From: Paraspadella gotoi
Lineage: Eukaryota; Chaetognatha
Length of the DNA: 64,000 nt
Direction of reading: 5' to 3'
Assembly: GCA_051294375.1 (NCBI GenBank)
Contig: CM119269.1
Span: 1,628,537 to 1,692,536, forward strand
A program made the position numbers and the translations under genes. Below the pieces are notes generated by a model. It searched no databases, was not told the DNA's origin, and saw only the letters and a program-made list of their open reading frames with translations. Shown here one piece after another: positions 31,455 through 44,100 of this stretch (within the stretch, counting starts at the first letter, position 1; each line of letters starts with the position of its first letter).

Positions 31455-32240
31455 GTATCAAATCAACACATAACATATATAAATTAACTGTTGACCAATT
31501 ATCAATTAAATTGATTTAATATTGTAAAAGTTTTGGAATATAAAATGTATGAACAAAAGATAAATCGAGAGACAGACCGACCAAAAAGTAACTTATGAAG
31601 TTGCTCTGCGAGTATTCGCGGCGCAATCGTTTATAGAACGTCCAAAGAGGAGAGAACGATCGCTAATCCTTTCATGGTTTTACTTTTATTCGCCATCTGG
31701 CGGTGAGACGGAGTCCGTCACTAATGATTCCTGACCTTCGGGCATTAAGCGGTTAAACGTAATTAGTATTTAGTCCATTAGAAAACTGTATAATGCAGTA
31801 TAAAGTGAAATATGTACTTTATAAACTTAATATATATTCCCATTTCATACATACTTTTGACAACTAATTTACAGTGACGCAATGAGCAGAAGTAGCTCCC
31901 GTGATTTTGAGAAAGAAAATAAAGTACTACCATTTATAGTTATATAGTTTTCTATACATTTATTTTACATATGTATCGTCAAAGATTAGCCGCTTGTTCA
32001 CCTTTTACCATCGCACACAAAATTACGTTCTCTCCTTTTGTATGACGTCATGGAAAAATCAGGGAAAAGTCGAAAAGTAAACCAAAGATTTTTTTTTCAA
32101 AATACAAAGCGAATTTAAACATAATGTGGACAAAATGAGAAACCATTCAAGGACAAAGATTAAGGATGAAAGAAAAAGCTGAAAAGTAAAGACGAAGAAA
32201 AGAAACAGAAGAGGAAAATTCTTTTTTTTTTTTTTTTTTT
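31455..32240. other. AT-rich intergenic DNA
   Basis: No gene or strong repeat seen. Confidence 0.5.
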
Positions 32241-32640
32241 TTGCAATATTTTTCGAGCGATTTGACGCAAAAGCGTCCTCTCTCTTTTTTTTTCTTTCTT
32301 GACGCTCACCGACCTGGCGTCACCGTTGATCGTCGTCCACATCGTCACCGTCGTCGTCGTCGAAGCACGGCTACGGGGCGTCGCATATTTTTTCGCTCTC
32401 GTTTCCTCTTCACGGATCGCGATTGGACGATCGATCGGCGGCGAGCGACGCTGATTGGACGGTTTTTGTCAGTATCCGGCTTCCACGTCGCCGGGCGGAA
32501 CAATATGGCGTGAAGGCCAGGCTGCGAGGAAGAGGAGGGGGAAGAGGAGGAGGTGAAAGATGCATCGAGCGGCACGAGCGCAAACGCTTCAGCGATCTCG
32601 GATTGTGGGCGGAAAGGTGGGGGCGGGGGACGTTGTTGTG
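32241..32640. promoter_or_regulatory. CpG-rich, promoter-like segment
   Basis: GC- and CpG-rich stretch in AT-rich surroundings, with GATTGG (inverted CCAAT) at 32420 and 32453, AATATGGCG at 32503 and a ccGTCGTC tract. It could be a transcription start region, but no attached coding exon was found. Confidence 0.3.
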
Positions 32641-32667
32641 GAGAGAGAGAGAAGAGAGGGAGGGAGG

Positions 32668-32736
<69 letters not shown>

Positions 32737-32769
32737 GGAGGGAGAGGAGAGAGAGAGAGAAGGGAGGAG

Positions 32770-32818
<49 letters not shown>

Positions 32819-33000
32819 AGGAGAAGAGAGAGAGAGAGAGGAGAGAGAAAGAGAGAGAGAGAGAGAGGAGAGAGGGAGGGAGGGAGGGAGGAGGGAGGAG
32901 AGAGAGAAATAGGGAGGGAGGGAGGGAGGGAGGGAGAGAGAGAGACAGGGAGGGAGAATGAAAGGGAAAAGAGAGAAAAAGAGGGAAAAAGAGAATGGAA
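32641..33000. repeat. (GA)n/(GGGA)n tract
   Basis: About 360 bp of imperfect GA, GGA and GGGA repeats. Generates spurious charged or Ser/Leu frames. Confidence 0.95.
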
Positions 33001-33605
33001 AATATAGAACGATTGAGAAAAGAATAATGTGATGATAAAACAAAAGGCACTGGTGATGACAATGACATTTTCAGAAGAGAAAAATCATGCGAGTGATAAG
33101 AAAATAAATTTACCGTCTGTACATAAAAACAATTAAACTAATTACCTGGAATGATTTTGTTAACGAACACAGATTTTCTATCCTGGGTAAAAATTTAAAA
33201 ATTCAATATGGCGACCGAAAATCAAGCGCGTTGACAAGGCGTAGAAGATTTTATACGTACGTATGACTCATGTTTCCTCCAACCTTTGACAAAATTCCAA
33301 ATGTGTTTATTCAGTGATTAATAATCACTTTTTGATATTTGAAGAAAAAGTAATTTTTTCAACGAAGAACAGCGTTTAATATTTTTTTAATATTTTCTAC
33401 TAGCAAACTGTCATATAAGTAATAATTAGAGTTTCCTAGTTAAATAATTCTCACGAAAAGACGATCCTATGAAACGTATTTTTTGACTAAAAAATTTAAT
33501 TAGTTCCAAAAATTACTTTAATAGAAACCGGAAGTTATGAATTTACAAATATTTTTTTTTAAAATTGGGTACGAGTCTGTTATCTTTCATAACCGAAGGA
33601 CGTTT

Positions 33606-33610
<5 letters not shown>

Positions 33611-33680
<70 letters not shown>
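33611..33680. repeat. (CT)n microsatellite
   Basis: About 65 bp of CT immediately downstream (on -) of a possible coding stretch. Confidence 0.95.
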
Positions 33681-33681
<1 letters not shown>

Positions 33682-33685
33682 TCCT

Positions 33686-33790
33686 CGAACCTTCGTATCT
33701 AGTTACATCCGGGTAATCGTAGTCCTCATAGCTTCCAAAATCGGCCGCCCTGTTTCTGCGGCGCTGTCCCCAGTTACTCCTTCCGACTGA
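33686..33790 (-). CDS. Possible isolated exon, unidentified
   Basis: After an ATTGTTCTCAG acceptor the - strand reads SVGRSNWGQRRRNRAADFGS then YEDYDYPDVTRYEGSRRG, followed by the GA microsatellite. The composition looks protein-like and Tyr/Asp-rich, somewhat like the luminal IA-2 exon. No donor is certain and no neighbouring exon was found. Confidence 0.25.
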
Positions 33791-34120
33791 GAACAATAAT
33801 TTGCCATGACGCGGACGTCACGCAGGCGTGGCGCGATTGGGGCGCGATTGGGGCGCGATCGTGGCGCGATTGTGGCGCGATCGTGTTGCGAGAATCGTCG
33901 TTGGCGCGGTTGTGGATGACGTGATCGAAGGCATTATATCCGTAGAAGAGGAAAGCATTAATCGGAAAATAGAAAACAAGTGGAGATAAAAATGCGATGA
34001 TTAGAAATGGGAAAACCGGTACTCAGCGATAAAAATGATGGGAAGGGAAAAGAGAGGGGAGAAAAGTAAAAGAAAATATGATTGAAAGAAATAAAGAAAG
34101 AAAGAAAGAAAGAAAGAAAG

Positions 34121-34410
34121 NNNNNNNNNNNNNNNNNNNNNNNNNNNNNNNNNNNNNNNNNNNNNNNNNNNNNNNNNNNNNNNNNNNNNNNNNNNNNNNN
34201 NNNNNNNNNNNNNNNNNNNNNNNNNNNNNNNNNNNNNNNNNNNNNNNNNNNNNNNNNNNNNNNNNNNNNNNNNNNNNNNNNNNNNNNNNNNNNNNNNNNN
34301 NNNNNNNNNNNNNNNNNNNNNNNNNNNNNNNNNNNNNNNNNNNNNNNNNNNNNNNNNNNNNNNNNNNNNNNNNNNNNNNNNNNNNNNNNNNNNNNNNNNN
34401 NNNNNNNNNN
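34121..34410. other. Assembly gap (290 N) after a (GAAA)n run
   Basis: Gap begins inside a GAAA microsatellite (34090-34120) and ends a few bases before a degenerate hammerhead. Confidence 0.95.
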
Positions 34411-34442
34411 TTGGTCTGAAATTATACAAAATGTCAAATGCG

Positions 34443-34474
34443 TTGAGGAAGACTCGAAACAGTCGAAACATGTC
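34443..34474 (+). ncRNA. Degenerate hammerhead ribozyme relic
   Basis: TTGAGGA in place of CTGATGA (34443-34449), stem II GACT/AGTC with loop CGAAAC, GAAA (34465-34468), CATGTC (34469-34474). The 3' half, including the AATCGTTGT block after it, matches the two intact copies, but the conserved C3 and U7 positions are changed, so it should be inactive. The 5' half is cut by the N gap. Confidence 0.65.
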
Positions 34475-34814
34475 TGTTTTTTTCGCTCAACAAAAATCGT
34501 TGTCGAAAAGAACAAACTTTCATTTTTCTAAGATAAAAAAAAGAAGGAAAAGTAATTTTGCCTTCACTTCATAATAATGAAAAATATTTTGCCATCACGA
34601 AGTCTCCGACTTTAAATATTAAAACGCAAGACAAAAAAAAAGAAAATAAAAATCGTTGTAAAATGAAATGAAAGTAATGAAATCTGCCCTTTTTTAGATT
34701 CTCGATAATAACTTTTCTTTTCCCCGTTGCTATTTTGTTTTCCTTTTATTTCAATTCTTGACTTTTTGGGACAAGTGACGTCATAGATGCGAACCAGAGG
34801 CCCAATATTCTTCG

Positions 34815-34828
34815 GTTGTCTTGACAAC
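34815..34828 (+). promoter_or_regulatory. RFX X-box-like palindrome upstream of RSPH4/6
   Basis: GTTGTCTTGACAAC: arms GTTGTC/GACAAC with a 2-bp spacer. It fits the ciliary X-box consensus GTTNYYATRRNAAC except one spacer base. It lies 309 bp before the RSPH4/6 start codon. RFX control of radial-spoke genes is established; use of this site is inference. Confidence 0.6.
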
Positions 34829-35097
34829 GAGATCAACTAATAAAACACGAAATCGCTCTTCCAAGAAAAGCTCCCATTATAAAACCCATGATATTAATAA
34901 AAATAATAATAAAATGTATTTTAGTGTATAAGCAATTAGGTTTTTTCTTATTTAAGATTTTCTGCGTCACCTTCTGCGGATTCGACGATCTATTACAGTG
35001 GAATTATTTTAAGACTACGAAATTTTTCAATATAAATTTTATTTCTTTTTTTTTTTACAATAGAAAATTTGATAAATAAAAATTGTCAATTACTGCA

Positions 35098-35098
<1 letters not shown>

Positions 35099-35131
<33 letters not shown>
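35099..35131. repeat. (ACG)n run directly before the RSPH4/6 start codon
   Basis: Eleven ACG units in the presumed 5' UTR, ending six bases before the ATG. Confidence 0.9.
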
Positions 35132-35136
35132 AGAAA

Positions 35137-35280
35137 ATGGGAACGGAAGCGCATCCCTTCTCCGTGGGCGGCCTCACGGAGAAGGACTTCATCAACGCCA
35201 AAGCCTTTCTCTGAAATCTAGCACGCAGTCAATCAGAACCTCTACGATCAAAGGAGTCGATCATTCGAAAGTGAAGAGAG

Positions 35281-35340
<60 letters not shown>

Positions 35341-38300
35341 GAGAAGAGAGAGAGAGAGAGAGGAGAGAGGGAAACGCTTTACTCTTTTATCTTTCAATGA
35401 AGCCCTTTTGTCAGCTTTTCTTTTTAAACCCGTGACTTTTCCACCCATTATTTCACCTTCTAACCCATCGGCCATCTTTACCCTATTCACCCCCTTTTAC
35501 TCGAACGACTTCCTCAATCGACTTCCCCTTTCCTTCCCTGGAGATCACTCCCGTTGTTACGAGTCTGGTGAAGTGAATCCTCACACCGCGTGAAAGATTC
35601 TTTTCCAGCTGAGAAATTAAGACGCGTTGGAATGGAATCGTCGTCGTCGTCGTCGGAAATCGCTTTCTCTAAATTTAATGGAATCGTAAAAAGCGACGTC
35701 GATGTGAACGAACTCGACGACGACGACGACGAGGAAAGTGACGACGATTTTCGCTGACGAGGAACACGATCGTGATGAGAATGAATTAAGGATGACAACG
35801 ACGAGAGAGTAACGATGACAACGACGATTTTCTCACAGGTTCTCGACGAACAACCGGACAACGTCGTCGACACCCTGGAGGACATTTCTAAGGAGATCAA
35901 GCGGTCAAAGTTCACCGCGGCGCCCGACACAATCTTGGACAAGACGGAAAGGTGAATTGAAAGCGAAAGGATGGATTGAAAGCGAAAGGATGAATTGAAA
36001 GCGAAAGGATGAATTGAAAGCGAAAGGATGAATTGAAAGCGAAAGGATGAATTGAAAGCGAAAGGATGAATTGAAAGCGAAAGGATGAATTGAAAGCGAA
36101 AGGATGAATTGAAAGCGAAAGGATGAATTGAAAGCGAAAGGATGAATTGAAAGCGAAAGGATGAATTGAAAGCGAAAGGATGAATTGAAAGCGAAAGGAT
36201 GAATTGAAAAAAGTCGCGGATGAAGCGTGAAGGTGAATTGAGATTTTGAGATGACTTTCTTTCTCGTCCCAGGTCGACGGAGGTGTCGCTGGCGGAGATG
36301 CAGCAAAAATTGTTTTTAGGTAAGCGACGATTATTATTTTTTTTTCTCACTCAACCTTTTTTTTAAACATTTGTCCGTCTTAATTTAAAAGGTAAATCAT
36401 AATTGTATAAAACAAAAATCGTAGTATGTAAGATTTCCAGCCAATTTTTTTATAATGTAAAATTATTTTCCTGACAACTTCTAAAGTCCTCGCTGTTTCT
36501 CTCGGTTAACAACATCATTTACGTCGTCGTCGTCGTCGTCGTCGTCGCAGCTGGCGAAAGTAACGTCTTTATCTCTCCTGTCATCCGCGTAGCGCCACCT
36601 GCGATAGACGTGTTTCATCCCGAGTTGTCGTTGTGATCGTCTCTTAAGAAAAGAAATCTTTTTGACGCAAAAAAGATGACGTGAACAAAAGCCAAAGGCG
36701 ACGAAAAGTAAAAGATAATGAGGAAGACGATCGATGGAATAGAAAAAAAAATTATAAAAGGTTTAGATTCGAGGTGCAATGACCTAATATCGCGACGTCT
36801 AAATCTGGGGGGAAATGAGAAAATGCTCGTTCAGGGCCTTGGAGTCGAGCGATTTCGACTAAACGGAGCAATTTCGACCATCAAATTTCCCACCCCAAAA
36901 TTGGTCTAATAATAATAAGTCTCTCAAACCATTTCGAAAAATAATTTTAATAATGGAACAGGCGAGGATCCGGACAACGAAACTGAGGGTGAAGACGAGA
37001 GCGACACGCCGCTGCCGAATCTCATGGAACTCGTCTTTTTTTTCGAGCAGGTAAGGAACTGGTAGGGTAAGGTAAAGTAAGGCGGGCAAGAAGGAAGGGG
37101 ATGTTTATTTGGAGGGAGAAGTGCTGGGGCGAGGTTGCGTGGGGAGATTCAAGTATCCCAAAAATTATATCAAATTGGTAAAACCAATATACAATTTTTT
37201 TGTTAACAATTCTCGAAATTTAGATAGAAAACAATTTTTGTTTTGAAAATTGATAAATTTAAGCGGTAATAAAGAATTTAGGAAACATTAATTGCCTGTA
37301 ACTTTTGTCCAAATTAAGGATAATCACCTCTATGATTAAACTCTTTAAAAACATCATTAACACCTATCAATGTTAACAATTTTTCTCTCATTAAATTTAT
37401 ATAATTATATATCATTTCTAAAGATCCATTTTCTTTCCGTTTAGGCGGGAATCGGTCTGGCGAGAGAAGAAATGTTCAGGTAAACGAAGATGCTGTTTTT
37501 AATTGAATCGTCGCCTTCATGCGTTTGAAACCCAACGACTTTCCCCCCCCACCCCCCTGAAGGATCTGGCTGGCGCTCAAGCTCCTCGTCGAGCAGCACC
37601 CGCTGCAGAACGTCCGTTTCTGGGGGAAGATGTTCGGAACGGAGGCCAACTACCTCGTGGCCGAAGTAGAGTACAGAGAAGGGGAGGAGGAGGAAGAAGA
37701 GGAGGAGGAAGAGGGAGAAGGGGAGGAGGAGCACACGGAGAAGGAGCAGGAGGAAGAGGACGGGGAGGAAGGCGAAGCGGACGACGTCCCTAAACCGGAC
37801 TGGAAGCCGCCGCCCACGGGTCAGATGTTATTTTGGCCTTACTTTGCTTTTAAGTTGCGCCGCGAGTGACTTTTCGGTCCGTCGGTCCGTCGGTATGTCT
37901 GTCACACTTACGTTAGAAATGTTCATAACTTGCATATAGTTTGGTTGCTCAATACTCATTCGTTAAGAAGGGAAAATCCTCAAATTTAAGTGACTACTAG
38001 CGCCGCCTTCAGGAAATCCAAAAACTATAAAAAACAAAAGACGGATTCCGATGCAGTGCGTGTCGTAAATACATGGGCAAAGAAAGTTATTGTAGTCATG
38101 TAGTCATGTCATTTCATGTCATGTCCTGTCATTTCACGAAAAATACATGTCACTGCGGCGCAAAATATTTGAATTAACGTTCTTGTTTTGAATATGTTTC
38201 TGTTACTTTTTTACTAATTTATCTTTTCCCACTTTTTCGCCGCAGTTTTGAAGGAAGACAACAGAACTGGAGTCAACAAGAAGACTTACTTTGTCTGCAA

Positions 38301-40873
38301 CGAACCGGGAAAACCTTGGGTGAAACTGCCGATACTGACTCCGGCCCAGGTGAGTGATCGATTGATTGATATTTTTCTACCGTTTGCTTCTGTAACGAAT
38401 GCTTTATTAAACTTTATTCAACAGATCGTCGCCGCTCGTAAAATTAAGAAATACTTAACCGGGCGTTTGGACGCGCCGGTTATCAGTTATCCACCCTTCC
38501 CAGGTTAATCGAGTCGAAAATATTAACCAAGCGATGACAGTCGCTATGAGAGTCTATATGTCCGTCCGTCTTTTTTATTTTATTACGAATTATTACGAAA
38601 TATTACGAATAATTATGCTTCATATGCTATCTAACCCAGTTACCGCCAAAAAAAAAGACATAATTTCTAGCTTACTGAAAAAAAATATTTTAGAAATTTT
38701 TAGCATTGTTTCAGATTAAATTTTTTTAAGGTCCGGGATCACTCAATTCAAATTATAATTAGGCTAAAACAGAGCTCGGATTTCGAAAGGAGAGCTCCTG
38801 ACGATTCTGAAAATGTATGCACTTTACTATTTTTTCAAAGGCGTTATCGTTTTTTCGATTTTTTTTGTACTATATAAAATAAAAGAAACCTATTTGAAGA
38901 GTTGCAGCCCAAACGGTAAGGCGGTTTCTCATAAAATTTGGCATGAATTACCTTTAGGTCACGAACTCCATTTCTATGAAAAGATACTTTCAAAATTTGC
39001 CATCCTTCATTGAAAATTTGATTATTTTAGTCAATTTTTGGGAATTATTCCTTGAGTATCTTTGAAAAAGAAAAACATTTTCCAAAACGGCGCTACATAG
39101 AATCTCCCCACACCTTTCCTTTCTTGCCCAAGATATTTTTTTCTTTAAGAAGGAGTCCAACGGTTGAGCTGCAACTCTTCGGTTTTTAACTTCACTTTGT
39201 CAAGAAAGTGAAATTCTGTACTCCATATCTTTTGCAAGATCAAATACACAACATACACAAGCACGGGAGTGATGATGGAGTTTGTTCAACGTTGATGTCT
39301 TAAAAAAAATGGCCTTACCTGTTTTTATTTTTTTTTTTAATTCAGATTTGATTTTATTTTAGTGATCTCCCTAAGAAAAATAGGGCAACTATTTTATGAT
39401 ATAAACATTTACATAAGGTAAAAAGTTAAATTGAAATAAATTCGATAAGTTTTTTAACTCATAAAACTCATAAAATCATAAAAACCCGTCTGGAAAATGT
39501 GTAGAGTAGTTTATTTTAGACTTATTAGTGATACAACTCCAAGTATGTACTTGTACCAAAAGAAGAATTAAATATAAGAAGTAGAAATTGAGCTTACTAT
39601 AAAGAATCAGTTTTAAGTTAAAAATTTGGTTTTAGAAATTCAGCTTACATTTAAAAAAATATTTTTTTCTTGAAAATCTAGTTTTACCGAAGAAAAAATT
39701 TTGATTAAATTTTTATGAACATTTTAAGTAGATTTTTAAAAGTTTTTGATTATTTTTTAATAGAAAACCTCTTACAAGATGTGAGAAAATGATTAAGATA
39801 ACCTAAAATTGTAAAAATCTTAATTTACTTTGAGTGATCCCTGGCCTTAAGCTCCTAGTTTTTACCAATGTATTCTTAGATAATAAAAAAAAAATACTTT
39901 CCCTAAAAATATCTCGCCGAAAGCAAAAAATTAAAAAAAAAAAAAGAAGATAAATATTACATAATCCCCGTTCGACCCTCCCGCCCTCTTCAGGCAACGA
40001 GTCCAACTACCTCCGCGCCCAAATCGCTCGAGTCTCCGCCGGCACCCACGTCTCTCCGCTCGGCTTCTATCAGTTCGATGAGGAGGAGGAGGAGGAAGAG
40101 GACGGGGAAGGCGCCGGACGAGACTCGTTCGTCGTCAACATGGACTTCGAAGGGATTCCCGTCAAGGAGCTGGCCGACCCCGCCCTCTCCAACTGGGTCC
40201 ACCACGTCCAGCACATCCTGCCGCAGGGGAGGTGCACTTGGTGGAATCCGATTCAGGCACGTCGGGGGTTTTTTTGGTGGTGGTGGTGGTGTTGTTGTTG
40301 TTGTTATTGTTATTGTTGTTGTTNNNNNNNNNNTTGTTATTTGTAAGTAAAGGTGCCAGAAGAAAGAGAAAACAGAGGTTGTACCACGAAAGTGAATATG
40401 GGAAATTAATTATTACTAAGCGTTTTCAGCTTTTAGGCTTTTATTGTTGATGAAATGGTGTGCGGACAGCGAATGGGTTTTTTTTTTCTTTTAGTTAAGG
40501 AAAGTTAACGAGAATTTCGTCAGTCACAAAGACAACAAAAAAGACAACCAGGACAACAACAAAGACAACAACCAAGACAACAACCAAGACAACAACAAAG
40601 ACAACGACACCAACGACAACAACAAAGCCTTCGCTCGTCGTCAAAAAAGCCGGAAGTGACGTCTGCTTTCAGCGTCGTTGATGCGTCGCGCACGTGACTC
40701 TGGTTTTTCTTACTTTATTTTTTGGAAGGGGGTCAAGGGTCAGGGATGCGGAAGTTCGAGAGAAGCGATAGATGCTGAAACTTTTTTTAAGACAGAAAAC
40801 TAAACTTTTTAGTATTATTTATTTATTTATAATTTTATTTATGGGAGAAAAGGAAAATAAGAAAAGAAAAAAA

Positions 40874-40941
<68 letters not shown>

Positions 40942-41043
40942 AAAAAAAGAAATAAAGAAAGAAAAAAAGACAGACAGACAGACAAGCCTTGTGACGTCAT
41001 ACTCGCTCTCTGTCGACCTTGTCTAGCGTGAACGAGAATTAAG

Positions 41044-41111
<68 letters not shown>

Positions 41112-44100
41112 TTTTTGAACTCCTATTGTTATTGCACATCATTTGATCGCTAAAGTGTAACGAAATAAGCGCGAGCTTTTGTTCGCTGCCGCTGGAGGCG
41201 CAATTGTTATCTTTTTATGATATTTCGCCGTCTTATGTTTTGAATATTTGATTTAAAAGTTATAAAAATTCATGGAAAGTAAATGAGGTAGAAAACGGAC
41301 AACAAAACCTAAAATATACCCAACAAAATTACGGAGTAAACTACCACAAATTGCTTAAGCTTCTAAGTTTTAAACTTTAACTTGTCCAAAATACTAAATG
41401 CATAAATAATAGAGAAATAAATCTCTGCGTACGTTCAACTCGACCAAAAAAAAAAAAGAAATGAAAAATGATAGATGAAGATAATTTTTTTTTTAAATTA
41501 AGTGAAAATTGAAAAAACAAATGACATGGCGTCACCAGGCAACGGATAAACTCGTCGGGCGGAAAGAAAAACGTCGATGATTTAGTGACGTTCTGTCGAC
41601 CGAGTCGTCACGCCCTCTTTAGCCAAGACCGCGACGCAAACATTTCCCGTCTCCCGTCCGCTTCTGCCGAGCGGGCTCCACCTCTCTCGGTCCCGCCCTC
41701 CGTCTCCACCGTTTCCCAATCCTTTTTTGTTGTTGTTGTTGTTGTTGTCATTCTTGTTTGGTCGTCGTCGTCGTCGTCGTCGTCGCCCTCGGCGGAGTTA
41801 TTTTTAGATCACTTCAACGCTCACACGTTTTTCTCAGTTGGCGTCACAAAGTGAGTTAATCGCAAGATTGGATTTTTCACCAGTCGTGATTCACTTTTCG
41901 CCGTCGCAAACAAATCGAATGGCAAATAAAGTCGCGTAAAGTATATATAATTATAAATATATTGTAGCGGTATATTCACACCGCCTCACGTCCACCATTG
42001 TTCAGCCAAATCCATTGGCTCAGAGGGGCTATACACCATCCCAGGCGTAGTTTTCCATCCACAGTCCTAACGACTTCCAGAATCGAAGGCCTGTAGACGA
42101 CGCGGGTCTCCAGCTTCTCTTCTCTCTCTTTTCCTCCTCCCTCTTCTGCGTTGGCAAAGCGAGACCGTCCTAGGGTAACCGCGCCAGTGACTGGATGCGT
42201 TTCTGAGGGACGGAAGCCCCCAAAGCCGACAGTGAGATGCCCCATGTTAATGTCACAGGCAACCCGGATGTTGCCATAATATATTGTATATACTTACTAT
42301 TCCCCGTATTTTAATGTAGTATGCGTACTTTCACTTTTTTATATGTAATCTCCATTGGCTCTTTTTCATCGACCCAAACCCTTCCCAATTCCATCTCGCC
42401 CGCTCTCCACCCACCGGCCGCCATTTTGATAATCTCTAATCCTCTAATCTCCTCTAATCTCCTCTAATCTCAAACGGACGTCATCTTTCGCCCGCTGACG
42501 TCGTTGAGCCAAAATAAGTGAGATATTTAACGCTCTTTGTTCCCGGCTTTTTTCTTTGATAATTTTCTTTGTTTGTGGAATATTTCCGCAGAAATATCAG
42601 GCAAACTTTATTGCAATCAACTCTTGAGATAATTCGTAATTGGCCTTAAGTTATTGCAATTAGACGACGACGCGAAACTATCGATAAAACGACAAATTGA
42701 AGTGACTAAAGCAAAACAAAAAAAAAACAATTGGAGAAACCCCCAAGCCGTAGCGTTTTAAGAATTCTATCGGCTAAACAATTCCCGGGAAAGATTGCAA
42801 ACAAAGGAAGTCTCGACAATCTTTGTGAGGCAGCGCCATGGAAGCAAATGGCGGAGAAGAAGCGAATTGAGGCAGAGAAAAGGACAAACAAAAGAACGTT
42901 CGTCTGCGACTCTCAATTTAAGCGGCCTCTTTGGCGAAGAAGCGGAGGCTGTCAAGACGTGATTGGAAAGTTCGGGTATCGCGTCCTGGTCAGTCCAGCT
43001 TTGGTTGGCGGTATATGTCGGTATATGTCGTCGTACTTTCCTCTATCACAAAAGGAACTACTAATTTGGATTAAAGTACTATCTAGGAAAAAAGTATATC
43101 ACATTTTTAATCGAGGATATCTACTTAAAAACTTATTTGATTTAAAAAAAATTAAAATGTTTTTAAATTTACATTAAATTATTTTTTAGTAGCTTCTTTC
43201 CATTTTTTGTTGATCAAATCGTTTAGAAGTTACAGGCAAAGAAAAGAGGTAAAGACGCGCAACATCAAAATCGAGACTGAAAAGATTTGTGTTAAAAATG
43301 TGGAAAAACATTTCACTGTTATACCTCAATTCGCTGTATAAGAGCATGCCCAGACGAATGTTAGCAGTAATCGATGCTGAGGGACGGCATACCAAATATT
43401 GAGAATATTCTACTCATGTTTTATATATTTTTTATTGAATAAATAAACGTTTCGACAATTATGAGATATACTTTTTTTCCTAGATAGTAACCAACTTTCT
43501 CAAATTTGAACGGACAAATGACTTTTATTTCGTTTCCGGCAAGCAACAACGACGACAACGACAAACATTAAACCAAGCGGCGGATCCGACCAGAGACATT
43601 TGTAATTTATTTATGAGGTTTTGGCCGGTTGTTTGCCGAAGCGTTCAGCGGATAATGAGTTCCTAACCCCCTCCCCTTTTTTTTCTTTTTCTATGCTACT
43701 CGTTTCCTTTTTCCTTCATTTTCTTTTCCCTCCCCTTAATTTCTTTTCCTTCTCTCTTTTTTTTAAACTTTACTTATTCTTTTTATTTTCTTTATCCTCT
43801 CTTTTCTTTTTTTATCTTCTCAATTCTTTTCTTTCTTTTTCTTTTTCATTCTTATCTTCTAAAATTCTATTTATTTCTTTCTTTTTTTTGTTATCCTCCC
43901 CCATTTCTCTATGATTCTTTACTCCTTAACATTACTCTTTTCTTCCCTAACATTTCCTCCCTTCCTTTCCTTTCCTTTCCTTTCCCCCCTCCTTTCCTCC
44001 CCTAACATTTCCTCCCCTCCTTTACTCCCTAACATTTTCCTCCCTTCCTTTCCTTTCCTTTCCTCCCCTCCTTTCCTCCCTAACATTTCCTCCCCTCCTT

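Noticed and set aside
35952-36210. Possible CRISPR-like array
   Set aside because: Units are contiguous 19-bp tandem repeats with no spacers, in a eukaryotic intron. Same for 4277-4427 and 44575-44685.
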